Source: JAFMJV01 sp034436555
GTDB taxonomy: Bacteria; Chloroflexota; Limnocylindria; Limnocylindrales; CSP1-4
NCBI GenBank assembly: GCA_034436555.1
Contig: DAOTUU010000033.1
Location: 62,001 to 126,000 of the forward strand
DNA length: 64,000 nucleotides
Direction of reading: 5' to 3'
Shown here: positions 39,144-47,898 of the stretch, piece after piece
How positions within the stretch are numbered: position 1 is the first letter of the stretch
Layout of the letters: every line of letters starts with the position of its first letter
Translations under genes and position numbers: made by a program
The notes under the pieces: model-generated
What the model was told of the DNA's origin: nothing
Databases searched by the model: none
The model's input: only the letters and a program-made list of their open reading frames with translations

Positions 39144-40029
39144 CGGAGGGCGACGACGAGCGCGGGTACAGCAGGCTCACGGCGCTGTGGTCCAGCTCCC
39201 CTCCCCCGGGCAGGTCGAACAGACGCTCGAACTGGGCGGCGACGACGTCGAACAGCGGCAGGTCCAGGCCCGCCTGCGCCTTCAGCTCCCGGATGGCCGC
39301 GATGTCCTTGGCGTGGAAGATCGCCCGACCGCCGGGCTGGTGCGCACCCTCGATGACGCGGGGACCCTGGATGTCGAGCATGGGGCTCGCCGCGTACCCG
39401 CCCATGAGCGCCTCGCGGACCACCCAGGGGTCGACGCCCGCGTGCTCGGCGAGACGGAGGGTCTCCGCGACCGCCGTCGTGGTTGCCATCACGATCAGCT
39501 GGTTGCAGGCTTTGGTGACCTGTCCGGCGCCATGGCCGCCGCAGTGGACGACGCGGCTGCCCATCGCCTCGAGCGCGGGGCGCACCCGCGCCAGCACCTC
39601 GGCCGGTCCTCCGACCATGATCGAGAGGGCGCCGGCGGTGGCACCCCGGACGCCGCCGCTGATGGGCGCGTCGAGGCTGGCGATGCCGCGTGCATCCAGC
39701 TCGACGGCGAGCTGCCGGGACGCCGCCGGTGGCAGAGTCGAGTGGTCGACCACCGTGCCGTGCCACTCCCCCGCCGTGAGCAGGCCGCCGCCCCCGAGCA
39801 GGACATCGCGCACGGACGCGGTGTCGGGCAGGCACAGCAGCACGAGATCCGTGAGCGGCGCGATGTCGGCAGGCGTGGCGACGAGGCGCGCACCAGCCTC
39901 GACCAGTCCCCGGGCCTTCACCGGATCACGTGGCGCGATGACCACATCCCAGCCCTTGACCAGCAGGTTGCGCACCATGGGATCGCCCATCTGGCCCAAC
40001 CCCAGGAAACCGACCGTCCCGTCGCTCAT
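39136..40029 (-). CDS. 3-hydroxyisobutyrate dehydrogenase-family oxidoreductase
   Basis: A 297-residue beta-hydroxyacid dehydrogenase. The N-terminal GFLGLGQMGDPMVRNLL is the dinucleotide loop, DAPISGGVRGATAG the substrate-binding motif, and GAGQVTKACNQLI carries the catalytic Lys. Family members act on tartronate semialdehyde, 3-hydroxyisobutyrate or related C3-C4 acids. Its 3' end overlaps the kinase-like gene, and its start overlaps the stop of the SMP-30 gene by 4 bases, so it is part of the sugar-acid operon. Which hydroxyacid it oxidises cannot be told. Confidence 0.85.
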   Translation of the reverse strand: MSDGTVGFLGLGQMGDPMVRNLLVKGWDVVIAPRDPVKARGLVEAGARLVATPADIAPLTDLVLLCLPDTASVRDVLLGGGGLLTAGEWHGTVVDHSTLPPAASRQLAVELDARGIASLDAPISGGVRGATAGALSIMVGGPAEVLARVRPALEAMGSRVVHCGGHGAGQVTKACNQLIVMATTTAVAETLRLAEHAGVDPWVVREALMGGYAASPMLDIQGPRVIEGAHQPGGRAIFHAKDIAAIRELKAQAGLDLPLFDVVAAQFERLFDLPGGGELDHSAVSLLYPRSSSPSGD

Positions 40030-41009
40030 GCGATGAACTCCCCGCGTGCGACCGCGGCCGCCACCCCCGCGCCGGTCACGAGGACGTCGACGGCGTACAG
40101 GGAGCTCGATGCGGTGATGAAGAGGCGGCGGCCGTCCGGACCGCCGAAGACGCAGTTGGAGGTGATCTCGGGGACGAGGACCCGGCCCAGCTCATGCCCG
40201 TCCGGAGCGAGGATGTGGATCCCGTCGTGGGCGGAGGTCCAGATGTTGCCGCGGACGTCCACGCGGAACCCGTCAAACAGCCCGTCCGCGAGCGTGTGGA
40301 TGACGCGCGGTCGCACCGCCCTCCGTCCATCCTCCACGTCGAGGGCGAACAGGCGCCTCGGTGCCGCGGGTTCGATCGCGGCGTGGGTGTCCGCGACGTA
40401 CAGCACCGATTCGTCGGGCGAGAAGGCGAGCCCGTTGGGGTGCGTGGCGGCGTCGCAGGCGATCGACAGGCTCCCGGATCCGGGATCGAACCGGTAGACG
40501 AAGCAGCCCGCCTGCTCCATGGGGGCAGGATGCCCCTCCCGCGGGAAGATGATGCCGTACGGCGGGTCGGTGAACCAGATCGAGCCGTCCCGTGCGACGA
40601 TCACATCGTTCGGCGAGTTCAGGCGCCCGCCCGCATGGTGCGTCACGAGCGTGACGCGGGACCCATCGAGCTCGGTCCGCGTGACGGCGCGGCTGCCGTG
40701 CTCACAGTGCACGACGCGCCCCTCGCGGTCGAGCGTGTTGCCGTTCGTGAAGTCGTTCGGCTGACGGACCACCTCGAGCCCGTGCGCCTCGCTCCAGCGC
40801 AGGGCCCGGTCGTTGGGGATGTCGCTGTACTCGAGCGCCTGCTCGCGGGGGAGCCAGACCGGACCCTCCACCCACGCGCCGCCATCGGCCAGTCGCGTGA
40901 GGGAGGCGTGCGGGTCGATGAGAGCGTCAAGTCCGGCATCCGTGACACGGACGACCGATGCGATGGAGCCCCCGACCGGGGGTGGGATGCGGTTCATGGG
41001 GTCCACCAT
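40026..41009 (-). CDS. SMP-30/gluconolactonase-family lactonase
   Basis: A 327-residue six-bladed propeller hydrolase of the SMP-30/gluconolaconase/LRE family, which opens sugar lactones. Metal-site residues are found in the usual places: Glu in WVEGPVW, Asn/Asp in RLNSPNDVIVA and Asp in DGLFDGFRVDVRGNIW. FTNGNTLDREGRVVHCEHGSRAVTR and GSIWFTDPPYG are further family motifs. It is encoded just after the binding protein of the ABC transporter, which argues that the imported or first oxidised compound passes through a lactone. Confidence 0.87.
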   Translation of the reverse strand: MVDPMNRIPPPVGGSIASVVRVTDAGLDALIDPHASLTRLADGGAWVEGPVWLPREQALEYSDIPNDRALRWSEAHGLEVVRQPNDFTNGNTLDREGRVVHCEHGSRAVTRTELDGSRVTLVTHHAGGRLNSPNDVIVARDGSIWFTDPPYGIIFPREGHPAPMEQAGCFVYRFDPGSGSLSIACDAATHPNGLAFSPDESVLYVADTHAAIEPAAPRRLFALDVEDGRRAVRPRVIHTLADGLFDGFRVDVRGNIWTSAHDGIHILAPDGHELGRVLVPEITSNCVFGGPDGRRLFITASSSLYAVDVLVTGAGVAAAVARGEFIA

Positions 41010-41070
41010 GGCGGGGGGAGGCGGGCCGAGCGCCTGCGGCGACGCTCGGCCCGCCGGGACGGGGCGGAGG

Positions 41071-42210
41071 CTACTGGATGCCCCAGATGGCCTTGTAGTT
41101 GTCGCGATAGGTGGTGGCCGGGTCGAACACGTCGCCGTCGGGCACGTTGGCCTTGGTGATCAGGCTGGGGGGTGCGAGGTAACCCGAATCGGGTTCGCCT
41201 GCGATGGCCCGGTTCAGCTCGTCGACGAGCTGCCAGCCCTGAAGGTACAGTGGCTCGGCGACGGACGCCTTCTGGTAGTCCTCGTCGCGGATGCGCTGGA
41301 ACTCAGCGGAGTCGCCATCGCCCGCGGCGACCGCGAATGGCGCCTCGTCGCCCGCCTTGCCGGCGTCCACGAGGGCGGCGCGCGAACCCGCGAAGTAGTT
41401 GCCGTTGATGGCCAGCAGGTAGGTCAGGTCATCACCGTATTTCTGGAGCAGGGACGCCACCAGCGAGGGCATCCGCTGCCCCGCCTCGGCGATGGGCGAG
41501 TCCTCGTAGCTCAGCACCGTGCAGGTCGCACACTGCTCGAGCTGCGCCTTGATCGCGTCGGCCTTGTCGATCGCGATCTGGTACTGCGAGTCGGTGAGGA
41601 TCACAGCGCCTGCCTGACCGTCGGAGTCCGCGATCGCGAACAGCGCCGCAAGGCGCGAGACCTCGAGGGGATCGGTGGTGATGTTCGTGAACATGCCGGT
41701 CGCCGCGTCCGGCCCGGGCGCGGAGCCAGCGTGCCAGCCGACGACCGGGATGCCGGCGCCCGTCGCGGTGGAGATCGCCGCCACCTGCTCGGCCGCGTCG
41801 AAGCCGCCGAGGATGATCCCGGCGGGCTGGAGCGCGATGGCCTGGTTCATCGCGTCGGTGCGACCCTGGACGCTCGCCCTGCCGTCGAGGACCTGGAGCC
41901 TCCAGCCGATCGCCTCCGCGGCCTCCTTCACCCCGTCGGAGACCGCGGTGATGCCGCCGTTCGTGAGGTCGGACGCCACGAAGATGATGAGATCGGCGTC
42001 CTGGCGCGCCGGTCCGGCTTCCGGGCCGTCCCAGCCGCTCGCCGCGCTGAGCTGGTTGGCCACGACCTCCTTGGCGTGGGCGACGATGTCAGCTGGCGCG
42101 GACGGGGCGGGGCTCTGTGCGCCCGTGGACGCGACGCCGGTGATGAGCAGGCCGGCGGCGCCGAGCACGCCGACGCGCGCCGAGAGCCGTCGAGACCTCG
42201 ATCGGTTCAC
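41071..42210 (-). CDS. Sugar ABC transporter, periplasmic-type binding protein
   Basis: A 379-residue Peripla_BP_4 type solute-binding protein. A signal peptide (RSRSRRLSARVGVLGAAGLLITGVASTGAQ) is followed by LIIFVASDLTNGGITAVSDGVKEAAEAIGW, GIILGGFDAAEQVAAI and GIPVVGWHAG, as in ribose-type receptors. No lipobox Cys is seen, so it may be held by the signal sequence or released. GTG 42210 is chosen because GGAGG is 9 bases upstream; the in-frame ATG 42219 would abut the ribosome site. It is downstream of the ATPase and permease genes, after two hairpins. Confidence 0.9.
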   Translation of the reverse strand: MNRSRSRRLSARVGVLGAAGLLITGVASTGAQSPAPSAPADIVAHAKEVVANQLSAASGWDGPEAGPARQDADLIIFVASDLTNGGITAVSDGVKEAAEAIGWRLQVLDGRASVQGRTDAMNQAIALQPAGIILGGFDAAEQVAAISTATGAGIPVVGWHAGSAPGPDAATGMFTNITTDPLEVSRLAALFAIADSDGQAGAVILTDSQYQIAIDKADAIKAQLEQCATCTVLSYEDSPIAEAGQRMPSLVASLLQKYGDDLTYLLAINGNYFAGSRAALVDAGKAGDEAPFAVAAGDGDSAEFQRIRDEDYQKASVAEPLYLQGWQLVDELNRAIAGEPDSGYLAPPSLITKANVPDGDVFDPATTYRDNYKAIWGIQ

Positions 42211-42247
42211 GATGATCATCCTCCTGTCCTGTGTGCTCTGGTGTGCC

Positions 42248-42267
42248 ACGGCCCGCAGGTGGGCCGT
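42248..42267 (-). promoter_or_regulatory. Intercistronic hairpin before the binding-protein gene
   Basis: ACGGCCC and GGGCCGT form a perfect 7-bp stem with a 6-base loop between permease and binding-protein genes. With the stem at 42300 it could stabilise or separate expression levels. Confidence 0.4.
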
Positions 42268-42285
42268 TCGACTCCCGAATCGGGA

Positions 42286-43407
42286 TCAGCCACCCGACGG
42301 CGCCCCCGGCTGGACCGGGGGCGCATCGTGGGTCCCGGGACCGGTCCGGGGCGGCTGGCGGTGTCTCTCGCCCGCCTGGAGTCGGCGGCGGCCGGCCCAA
42401 CTGGCGATCGTGATGGCGACGATGAGGGTGACGCCGTTGAATAGCGGCTCCACGTAGAACGCGGAGCCGATCTGCTGGATGCCGGAGATGCCCACCGCGA
42501 GGATCGTGACGCCCACGATGGTGCCCCACGGGTTGACACGGCCGGGGCGGATGGTGGTCGAGCCGAGGAACGCCGCCACGAGCGCCGGAAGCAGGAACTC
42601 GAGCCCGACGTTGGCCTGGCCGACCTTGAGGCGGGCCGCGAACATCACGCCCGCGATGCCCGCGAGCAGCCCGGATGCGATGAACGCGCCGAAGACGTAC
42701 CGGCGGCGCGGGATGCCGGTCAGTTCGGCCGCGCGGGGATTCGCCCCGACCGCGTAGAGGTAGCGGCCGATCGGCAGGTGGTCGAAGGCGATCCAGAGCG
42801 CGACCGTGAGGCCCATCACGATCACGAACGGCCCGGGGATGCCGAACAGGTCCCAACTGGCCAGGCCCCAGAACGCATCCGGGATGGCGTCCGCTCGGTC
42901 CACGACCTGCTTGCCGTCCGTGTGCCACAGCGAGACGGCGTACAGGATCGTGCCGGTGCCCAGCGTCGCGATGAACGCGTCCACCTGGGCCAGTTCCACG
43001 AGGGCCGCGTTGAGGATGCCCACGACCACCGAGAGCGCGAGCACGACGACCACCGCGAACCACCATGGGAGCCCCAGGTTGATCTGCAGCGTGAGGACCA
43101 GGATGTGCCACAGCCCCACCGCGTAGCCGATGGACAGGTCGATCTTGCCCGCCGCCATCGGGATGGTCACCGCGAGGGCGAGGATCGCGAGGACCGCCTT
43201 GCCATTGGCGATGAGCTTGAAGTTGAGGAACGTCGGGAAGGTGCTGGGCAGAGCCAGCGAGAACAGCACGATGAGCACGACGGTCAGCACGACCAGGCCG
43301 TAGGACGGCAACCAGCGGCGCAGCAGGTGCGTCACGCGGTCGATCCCGGATCCTTCGTAGTCGTCGGGCCCCGGTTCCAGCGCCGTCGAGCGCAGCGACG
43401 TGGTCAT
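42286..43407 (-). CDS. Sugar ABC transporter permease (RbsC type)
   Basis: A 373-residue membrane protein of the BPD_transp_2 family. About eight to ten hydrophobic segments are visible, beginning YGLVVLTVVLIVLFSLALP. IPMAAGKIDLSIGYAVGL and GRYLYAVGANPRAAELTGI (the EAA-like loop that meets the ATPase) are conserved. The polar C-terminal tail of about 35 residues is unusual. ATG 43407 overlaps the end of the ATPase gene, and GGAG lies upstream. Works with the neighbouring ATPase and binding protein. Confidence 0.92.
   Translation of the reverse strand: MTTSLRSTALEPGPDDYEGSGIDRVTHLLRRWLPSYGLVVLTVVLIVLFSLALPSTFPTFLNFKLIANGKAVLAILALAVTIPMAAGKIDLSIGYAVGLWHILVLTLQINLGLPWWFAVVVVLALSVVVGILNAALVELAQVDAFIATLGTGTILYAVSLWHTDGKQVVDRADAIPDAFWGLASWDLFGIPGPFVIVMGLTVALWIAFDHLPIGRYLYAVGANPRAAELTGIPRRRYVFGAFIASGLLAGIAGVMFAARLKVGQANVGLEFLLPALVAAFLGSTTIRPGRVNPWGTIVGVTILAVGISGIQQIGSAFYVEPLFNGVTLIVAITIASWAGRRRLQAGERHRQPPRTGPGTHDAPPVQPGAPSGG
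42300..42324 (-). promoter_or_regulatory. 10-bp hairpin at the 3' end of the permease gene
   Basis: GCGCCCCCGG pairs perfectly with CCGGGGGCGC around a 5-base loop, just before the permease stop (inside its coding end). It may act as attenuator or 3' stabiliser. Confidence 0.45.
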
Positions 43408-44978
43408 GCCGGATCTCCTCCGTGAGCGATCCCGGGACCCGGGGCCGTCCCTGCGCCGCCGGCTGGACGACCGGTCCCCGCGGCCGTGATGGCATGTCCC
43501 GAGGCGGCGTCCGTGAGACCGGCCACGGTGAGGGCGTCGCCCTCGAGCTCGCGGACGACCCTGCCGCGGTCGAACACATGGGCCCTGCCACACACCGTGG
43601 CGATCTCCTCGAAGTCCGTGGACACCACCACGACCGACGTGCCGCGCGCGGCGGTCTCCAGCAGCAGCCGGTAGATGTCCGCCTTCGCGCCGACATCGAC
43701 GCCCATGGTCGGATCCTCGAGCACCAGCACCCGGCACTCGCGATCGAGCCAGCGCGCCAGGATGACCTTCTGCTGGTTGCCACCCGAGAGCGTCTCGATC
43801 ACCCGGTCCGGTGCCGGGGGGACCACGCCGTGGCGCTTGATCGCCGCGCGCGCCTCCCGACGCTCGCGACCGCCCCACCGGAGCTCGAACACCCGGCGCC
43901 CCAGCAGTGCGGGATTGAGGAACAGGTTCTCGCGCACATCGAGTCCCACGGCGATGCCCTCGGTCTCACGGTTGCTGGACACGAACGCGATCCCATCGCC
44001 GATGGCGGCGCGCGGCCCGACGCCCGTCCGGGCGATCCCGTCGAGCAGGACCCGTCCCTGTGCCACAGGCTCCTGTCCGGCGATGGCGCGCCCCGTCAGC
44101 TCGTGGCCCGCGCCACGCAGCCCCGCGAGCCCCACGATGGTACCGGGCGCGATGGCCAGCGAGACCGGGCCCACGTCTCCCACCACGATCTCCTCGAGCA
44201 CCAGGCGCGCGGCGCCGACGCGTGGTGCGGCGGGACGGTCGATCGATTCGGGCCGGTGGCCGACGATGGCCTCCACCAGTGCGGCCTGCGCCAGGCCCGC
44301 GACGGCGGCGTCAAGGACCAGCCGCCCGTTGCGCATCACCACGACCCGGTCGGCGAGCGCGAACACCTCGTCGAGCCGGTGGCTCACGTAGATCATCGAC
44401 ACGCCGCGCGCGCGGAGCCCGCGCAGCACCGTGAACAGGCGCTCCACGTCGTCGGCGGGCAGGCTGGCCGTCGGCTCGTCGAGGACGAGGACGTCGACGT
44501 CGCGGCCGAGCGCGCGCGCGATGGCCACCAGGGAGCGCTCGGTCCGCGGCAGGTCGAAGATCCGGACGTCGGGGTCGATGCCCGCGCCCACCACTTCCAG
44601 GGCGGATCGCGCCCGGGCTCGCACGGCCCCCCAGTCGATCCGGCCGCCGCGCCGCTCGTAGCCGTACCACAGGGCCATGTTCTCGGCCACCGTCATCCAG
44701 TCGATGAGGCCGAGGTTCTGATGGATGAACCCGATCGACTCGCGCGCGCCGGGGCTGGTCACGTCCCGCCCGCCGTGCAGGATCCGGCCGCCGCTCGCGG
44801 GATGGACGCCGGCGAGGATCTTGATCAGCGTCGACTTGCCCGCGCCGTTGGCGCCGAGCAGCGCGACGATCGATCCGCGTTCGACGGCGAACGAGACGTC
44901 GTCGACCACGGTCACACCGCTGAACTGCTTGGTCACCGACTCGAAGGCGAGGACCGCGCCGGGCGTGGACACGCTCAC
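43404..44978 (-). CDS. Sugar ABC transporter ATP-binding protein (RbsA type, two nucleotide-binding domains)
   Basis: A 524-residue fused double ATPase. The first half has GANGAGKSTLIKILAG (Walker A), LVLDEPTASL (Walker B) and a degenerate signature (LPRTERSLVAIARAL in place of LSGGQ). The second half has LAGLRGAGHELTG in place of a Walker A, LSGGNQQKVILARW as signature and VLEDPTMGVDVGAK as Walker B. This asymmetry is normal for ribose/galactose-type (CUT2) importers. The GTG overlaps the dehydrogenase stop by 4 bases. The substrate is probably the sugar acid or its precursor. Confidence 0.93.
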   Translation of the reverse strand: MSVSTPGAVLAFESVTKQFSGVTVVDDVSFAVERGSIVALLGANGAGKSTLIKILAGVHPASGGRILHGGRDVTSPGARESIGFIHQNLGLIDWMTVAENMALWYGYERRGGRIDWGAVRARARSALEVVGAGIDPDVRIFDLPRTERSLVAIARALGRDVDVLVLDEPTASLPADDVERLFTVLRGLRARGVSMIYVSHRLDEVFALADRVVVMRNGRLVLDAAVAGLAQAALVEAIVGHRPESIDRPAAPRVGAARLVLEEIVVGDVGPVSLAIAPGTIVGLAGLRGAGHELTGRAIAGQEPVAQGRVLLDGIARTGVGPRAAIGDGIAFVSSNRETEGIAVGLDVRENLFLNPALLGRRVFELRWGGRERREARAAIKRHGVVPPAPDRVIETLSGGNQQKVILARWLDRECRVLVLEDPTMGVDVGAKADIYRLLLETAARGTSVVVVSTDFEEIATVCGRAHVFDRGRVVRELEGDALTVAGLTDAASGHAITAAGTGRPAGGAGTAPGPGIAHGGDPA

Positions 44979-45982
44979 GACCCTGCACCCCGGGAGTGCT
45001 CGGGGACGGGCGTGCGGACGCGCCCGGTCGTCAGCCAGTCCCTGACGTTGGCGGCGGCAAGGTCGAACATCTGGATGCGCGTGGCCATGGTGGCCGAGCC
45101 GATGTGCGGGGTCACCACGAGGTTGGGCACGCCCAGCAGCGGGTCCGCTGGGTCCGGATTGGGCTCGCGCGCCTGGACGTCGAGGCCGGCCGATGCGAGC
45201 CGCCCCTCGCGCAGGGCGCGGACCAGTGCCGCCTCATCCACGATCCCGCCGCGGCCCGTGTTCACGAGGGTCGCCGTCGGCTTCATCAGGGCAAGCTCGC
45301 GGGCTCCGATCAGCCCGCGCGTCTGGGTGGTCGCGGGGAGGTGGATGGACACGATGTCCGCGGTCGCGAGCAGGTCTTCCAGTGGCAGCCAAGGAATCCC
45401 CGCGTCCCCGCCGCGGCTGCGGGAGTGGTGCACGACGGTCATGTCGAAGCCGGCCGCGCGACGCGCCACGGCTCGACCGATCTCGCCCAACCCGATGATG
45501 CCCAGGGTGGCACCGTGGACATCGTGACCGAGCATCGTCCACAGGCTGCTGGCGGTCCAGCCACCCGCTCGGACCCAGCGGTCCGACTCGGCGATGCGAC
45601 GTCGGGCGGCGAGGATGAGTCCGAAGGCCAGGTCGGCGGTGGTCTCGTGGAGCACGCCGGGGGTGTGCGTGACCATCACGCCCGAGTCGAGCGCGGCGCC
45701 CACGTCCACCGAGTCGTATCCGGCACTGCCGATCGCGACCAGACGCACCGTGGGCACCGCTGCCAGGAGCGCCCGGTCGACCCGGTCGCCGTTGATGCAC
45801 AGGAGCGCGTCCGCGCCGTTCGCCAGTGCCGCCAGCTCCGACTGGGAAGGAGGCGCCGGGCGCTCCCAGCGACGCAGGTCGGCGTGGTCCTCGAGGGCCG
45901 CGATCCCGGACCCGGGCAGACCCGAGCGCGAGATTGCGACGATCGGACGCCCACCGGCGCGCGGTGCCTCCAGCCCCTCCAT
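44975..45982 (-). CDS. D-2-hydroxyacid dehydrogenase (glyoxylate/hydroxypyruvate/2-ketogluconate reductase type)
   Basis: A 335-residue NAD(P)-dependent D-2-hydroxyacid dehydrogenase. The GLGEIGRAVARRAAGFDM loop binds the cofactor. Catalytic Arg, Glu and His lie in NTGRGGIVDE, AREPNPDPADPL and TPHIGSATMATR. Members reduce glyoxylate, hydroxypyruvate or 2-ketogluconate; reduction of 2-keto-D-gluconate would fit the adjoining idnO/idnD-like genes. It is the first gene of the transporter operon, 39 bases after a promoter with consensus -35 (see 45999-46048). Confidence 0.88.
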   Translation of the reverse strand: MEGLEAPRAGGRPIVAISRSGLPGSGIAALEDHADLRRWERPAPPSQSELAALANGADALLCINGDRVDRALLAAVPTVRLVAIGSAGYDSVDVGAALDSGVMVTHTPGVLHETTADLAFGLILAARRRIAESDRWVRAGGWTASSLWTMLGHDVHGATLGIIGLGEIGRAVARRAAGFDMTVVHHSRSRGGDAGIPWLPLEDLLATADIVSIHLPATTQTRGLIGARELALMKPTATLVNTGRGGIVDEAALVRALREGRLASAGLDVQAREPNPDPADPLLGVPNLVVTPHIGSATMATRIQMFDLAAANVRDWLTTGRVRTPVPEHSRGAGS

Positions 45983-45998
45983 GGCCCCTCCTCACCCG

Positions 45999-46048
45999 TT
46001 CGGTATATGGGACGCCGTTCATCCTACTGTCCCTGCCAGGGGTGTCAA
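45999..46048 (-). promoter_or_regulatory. Promoter and IclR-like operator of the transporter operon
   Basis: On the minus strand TTGACA (46048-46043) and TAGGAT (46026-46021) are 16 bases apart. Right at the expected start, 46012-45999 reads (plus strand) TTCGGTATATGGGA, matching 11 of 14 positions of the palindrome TTCCATATATGGAA used by several IclR-family regulators. An iclR gene ends 37 bases upstream. A repressor role is inferred. Confidence 0.55.
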
Positions 46049-46084
46049 CCCCCGAAGTTCCGGTCGGCGACACCGGCGGAGCCG

Positions 46085-46882
46085 TCAGACGCGGACGGGC
46101 AGGGCGGTCACGAGGCGGCGGAGGTCCTGCACGAGGGCCTCGCGGAGGTGGGGTGTCTCGCGGGCCTTGAGCAGGGTCACCGACACCGCGCGAGGCGGCA
46201 CCCCGGCGACCGGGGGCAGGGCCATGGCGTAGCACACGACGCCGACTGTGTTCTCCTCGTCGTCGATCGCGAACCCGCGCTCGCGCGTGCGCTCGAGCTC
46301 CTCGAGCAGCGCCGGGAGTGTGGTGATCGACCGATTCGAGAGGCGCGGCAGGGCCGTGAGCTGCGATGCCCGGTCCAGGACGATGGCGGGGTCGAGCGTC
46401 GCGAGCATCGCTTTGCCCAGCCCGGTGCAGGTCGCGGGCATGCGCCGGCCGATGTCGGCGGCCAGTCGGATGGGCTGCGAGCCGTCATGTCGGGCCAGGT
46501 ACAGCACCTCCATCCCGTCGAGCAGGGCGAACTGGATCGTCTCGCACGACGCCGGGCCGAGCGAACGGCATCCCTCCCGGAACTCCTCGAGCAGGTCCAC
46601 CCGGCGCAGGTACGCCGCGCCCAGCTCGAGCAGCCGATGACCCAGGCGATAGCGCCCCTCTCCCACCCGGCGGATGACGCCGGCCTGCGCCAGGGCCGCG
46701 CACAGGTTGGCGACGGACGACTTGGGCAGTCCGAGGCGACGTGCCAGCTCACTCGGGCCGAGCGGCTCCGCGTCCGGTTCGGCGAGGACGGACAGCAGCG
46801 TCATCGCGCGGGTGACCGCGGGCGCGCTCGACTCCACGTCCCTGAGGCTGGGCGGAGCCGGCGCGGCACCGGGCTCAGCCAT
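46085..46882 (-). CDS. IclR family transcriptional regulator
   Basis: A 265-residue regulator. The N-terminal winged helix (AVTRAMTLLSVLAEPDAEPLGPSELARRLGLPKSSVANLCAALAQAG) is followed by the effector domain, which carries RLAADIGRRMPATCTGLGKAMLA and RTRERGFAIDDEENTVGVVCYAMAL. IclR proteins commonly sense sugar-acid or aromatic intermediates. The start overlaps idnD by 8 bases; a promoter of the transporter operon follows within 40 bases of its stop. It most probably controls both units of the locus. Confidence 0.92.
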   Translation of the reverse strand: MAEPGAAPAPPSLRDVESSAPAVTRAMTLLSVLAEPDAEPLGPSELARRLGLPKSSVANLCAALAQAGVIRRVGEGRYRLGHRLLELGAAYLRRVDLLEEFREGCRSLGPASCETIQFALLDGMEVLYLARHDGSQPIRLAADIGRRMPATCTGLGKAMLATLDPAIVLDRASQLTALPRLSNRSITTLPALLEELERTRERGFAIDDEENTVGVVCYAMALPPVAGVPPRAVSVTLLKARETPHLREALVQDLRRLVTALPVRV

Positions 46883-47891
46883 CGAACCGCAGTTGGACCT
46901 TCATCGAGCGACGGCGGTCGAGCGCCAGGTCGAACGCCTCCACGGCGCGCGCGAGCGGGAGCTGCTCGGTGAGCAGGGGCAGGACCCCGAGTCCGTCGCC
47001 GAGCGCCTCGACGGCATCCTGGAACTCTGCGTTGAACCGGAACGAGCCGACCAGCTCCAGCTCGCGCGTGACGGCGAGGTGGAGCGGCAATCCTTCGCTG
47101 GCCGGCGGCAGCAGACCCACGAGGACGATGCGTCCGCCGCGGACCACCGCGGGGAGGATCGACCCCAGCGCGCGGGATGACCCCGTCGCCTCGATCGCCA
47201 CGTCCGCCTCCGGCAGCGTGGCTTCCGGCCCCGCCATCACGACCTCGTCCGCGCCCAGCTGCAGCGCCATGGCCAGCGGCTCCTCGAGCCGGTCCGTGAG
47301 GGTGATGCGCGCCGCTCCCGCCCGCCGCGCCGCCAGCACCACCAACTGACCGATCGGACCGCCACCCGCCACGAGCAGGTGGCGGTCCTTCACGTCCCCT
47401 GCCTGGCTGACCGCATGCAGGGCGACCGCGGTGGGCTCCGCGAACACCGCGCGCTCGAACGGCAGGGCGTCCGGAAGCGGGACTGCCTGGGCGGCGCCGA
47501 TCAGGAGGCGATGCCGGAATCCGCCCTGCACATGGGGCATGCGTGCGGCGCTGCCCAGGAAGGTGCCGTTGGGGCAGAGGTTGGCTCGGCCCGCCAGGCA
47601 TTGGTCGCAGGTGCGGCAGGGAACCCGAGGGTCGATCGCGACACGGGTGCCGGGCGGCGGCCCGTCGACGTCCGGACCCAGCCGGATGACCGTGCCCACC
47701 ACTTCGTGGCCGAGCACCATGGGCTCGCGCACCGTGAACGCCCCGACCGCGCCCTCCGCGTAGTAGTGGAGGTCCGAGCCGCAGATGCCGCCCAGGGCGA
47801 CGGCCACCTCGACCTGGCCGGATGCGGGGCCGGGCGCCGCCAGCGCGTCGATGCGCAGGTCGCGGGCGGCGTGGATGACGCAGCCGTACAC
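46875..47891 (-). CDS. idnD: Zinc alcohol dehydrogenase family, L-idonate 5-dehydrogenase-like
   Basis: A 338-residue MDR enzyme. GGICGSDLHYYAEGAVGAF, VLGHEVVGTVI and the four structural-zinc cysteines (CRTCDQCLAGRANLC) are conserved. GSAARMPHVQGGF, FAEPTAVALHA and VGSFRFNAEFQDAVEAL closely follow E. coli L-idonate 5-dehydrogenase (I compare from memory), which oxidises L-idonate to 5-ketogluconate. Its neighbour upstream is the gluconate 5-dehydrogenase-like gene, the same pair as the E. coli idn system. The AGGGPIGQLVVLAARRAG loop binds NAD(P). Substrate assignment by similarity and context. Confidence 0.82.
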   Translation of the reverse strand: MYGCVIHAARDLRIDALAAPGPASGQVEVAVALGGICGSDLHYYAEGAVGAFTVREPMVLGHEVVGTVIRLGPDVDGPPPGTRVAIDPRVPCRTCDQCLAGRANLCPNGTFLGSAARMPHVQGGFRHRLLIGAAQAVPLPDALPFERAVFAEPTAVALHAVSQAGDVKDRHLLVAGGGPIGQLVVLAARRAGAARITLTDRLEEPLAMALQLGADEVVMAGPEATLPEADVAIEATGSSRALGSILPAVVRGGRIVLVGLLPPASEGLPLHLAVTRELELVGSFRFNAEFQDAVEALGDGLGVLPLLTEQLPLARAVEAFDLALDRRRSMKVQLRFDG

Positions 47892-47898
47892 GGGTCGC

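Noticed and set aside
42211..42219. ATG 42219 as start of the ABC binding protein.
   Set aside because: It directly touches GGAGG, leaving no spacing; GTG 42210 has 9 bases and keeps a full signal peptide.
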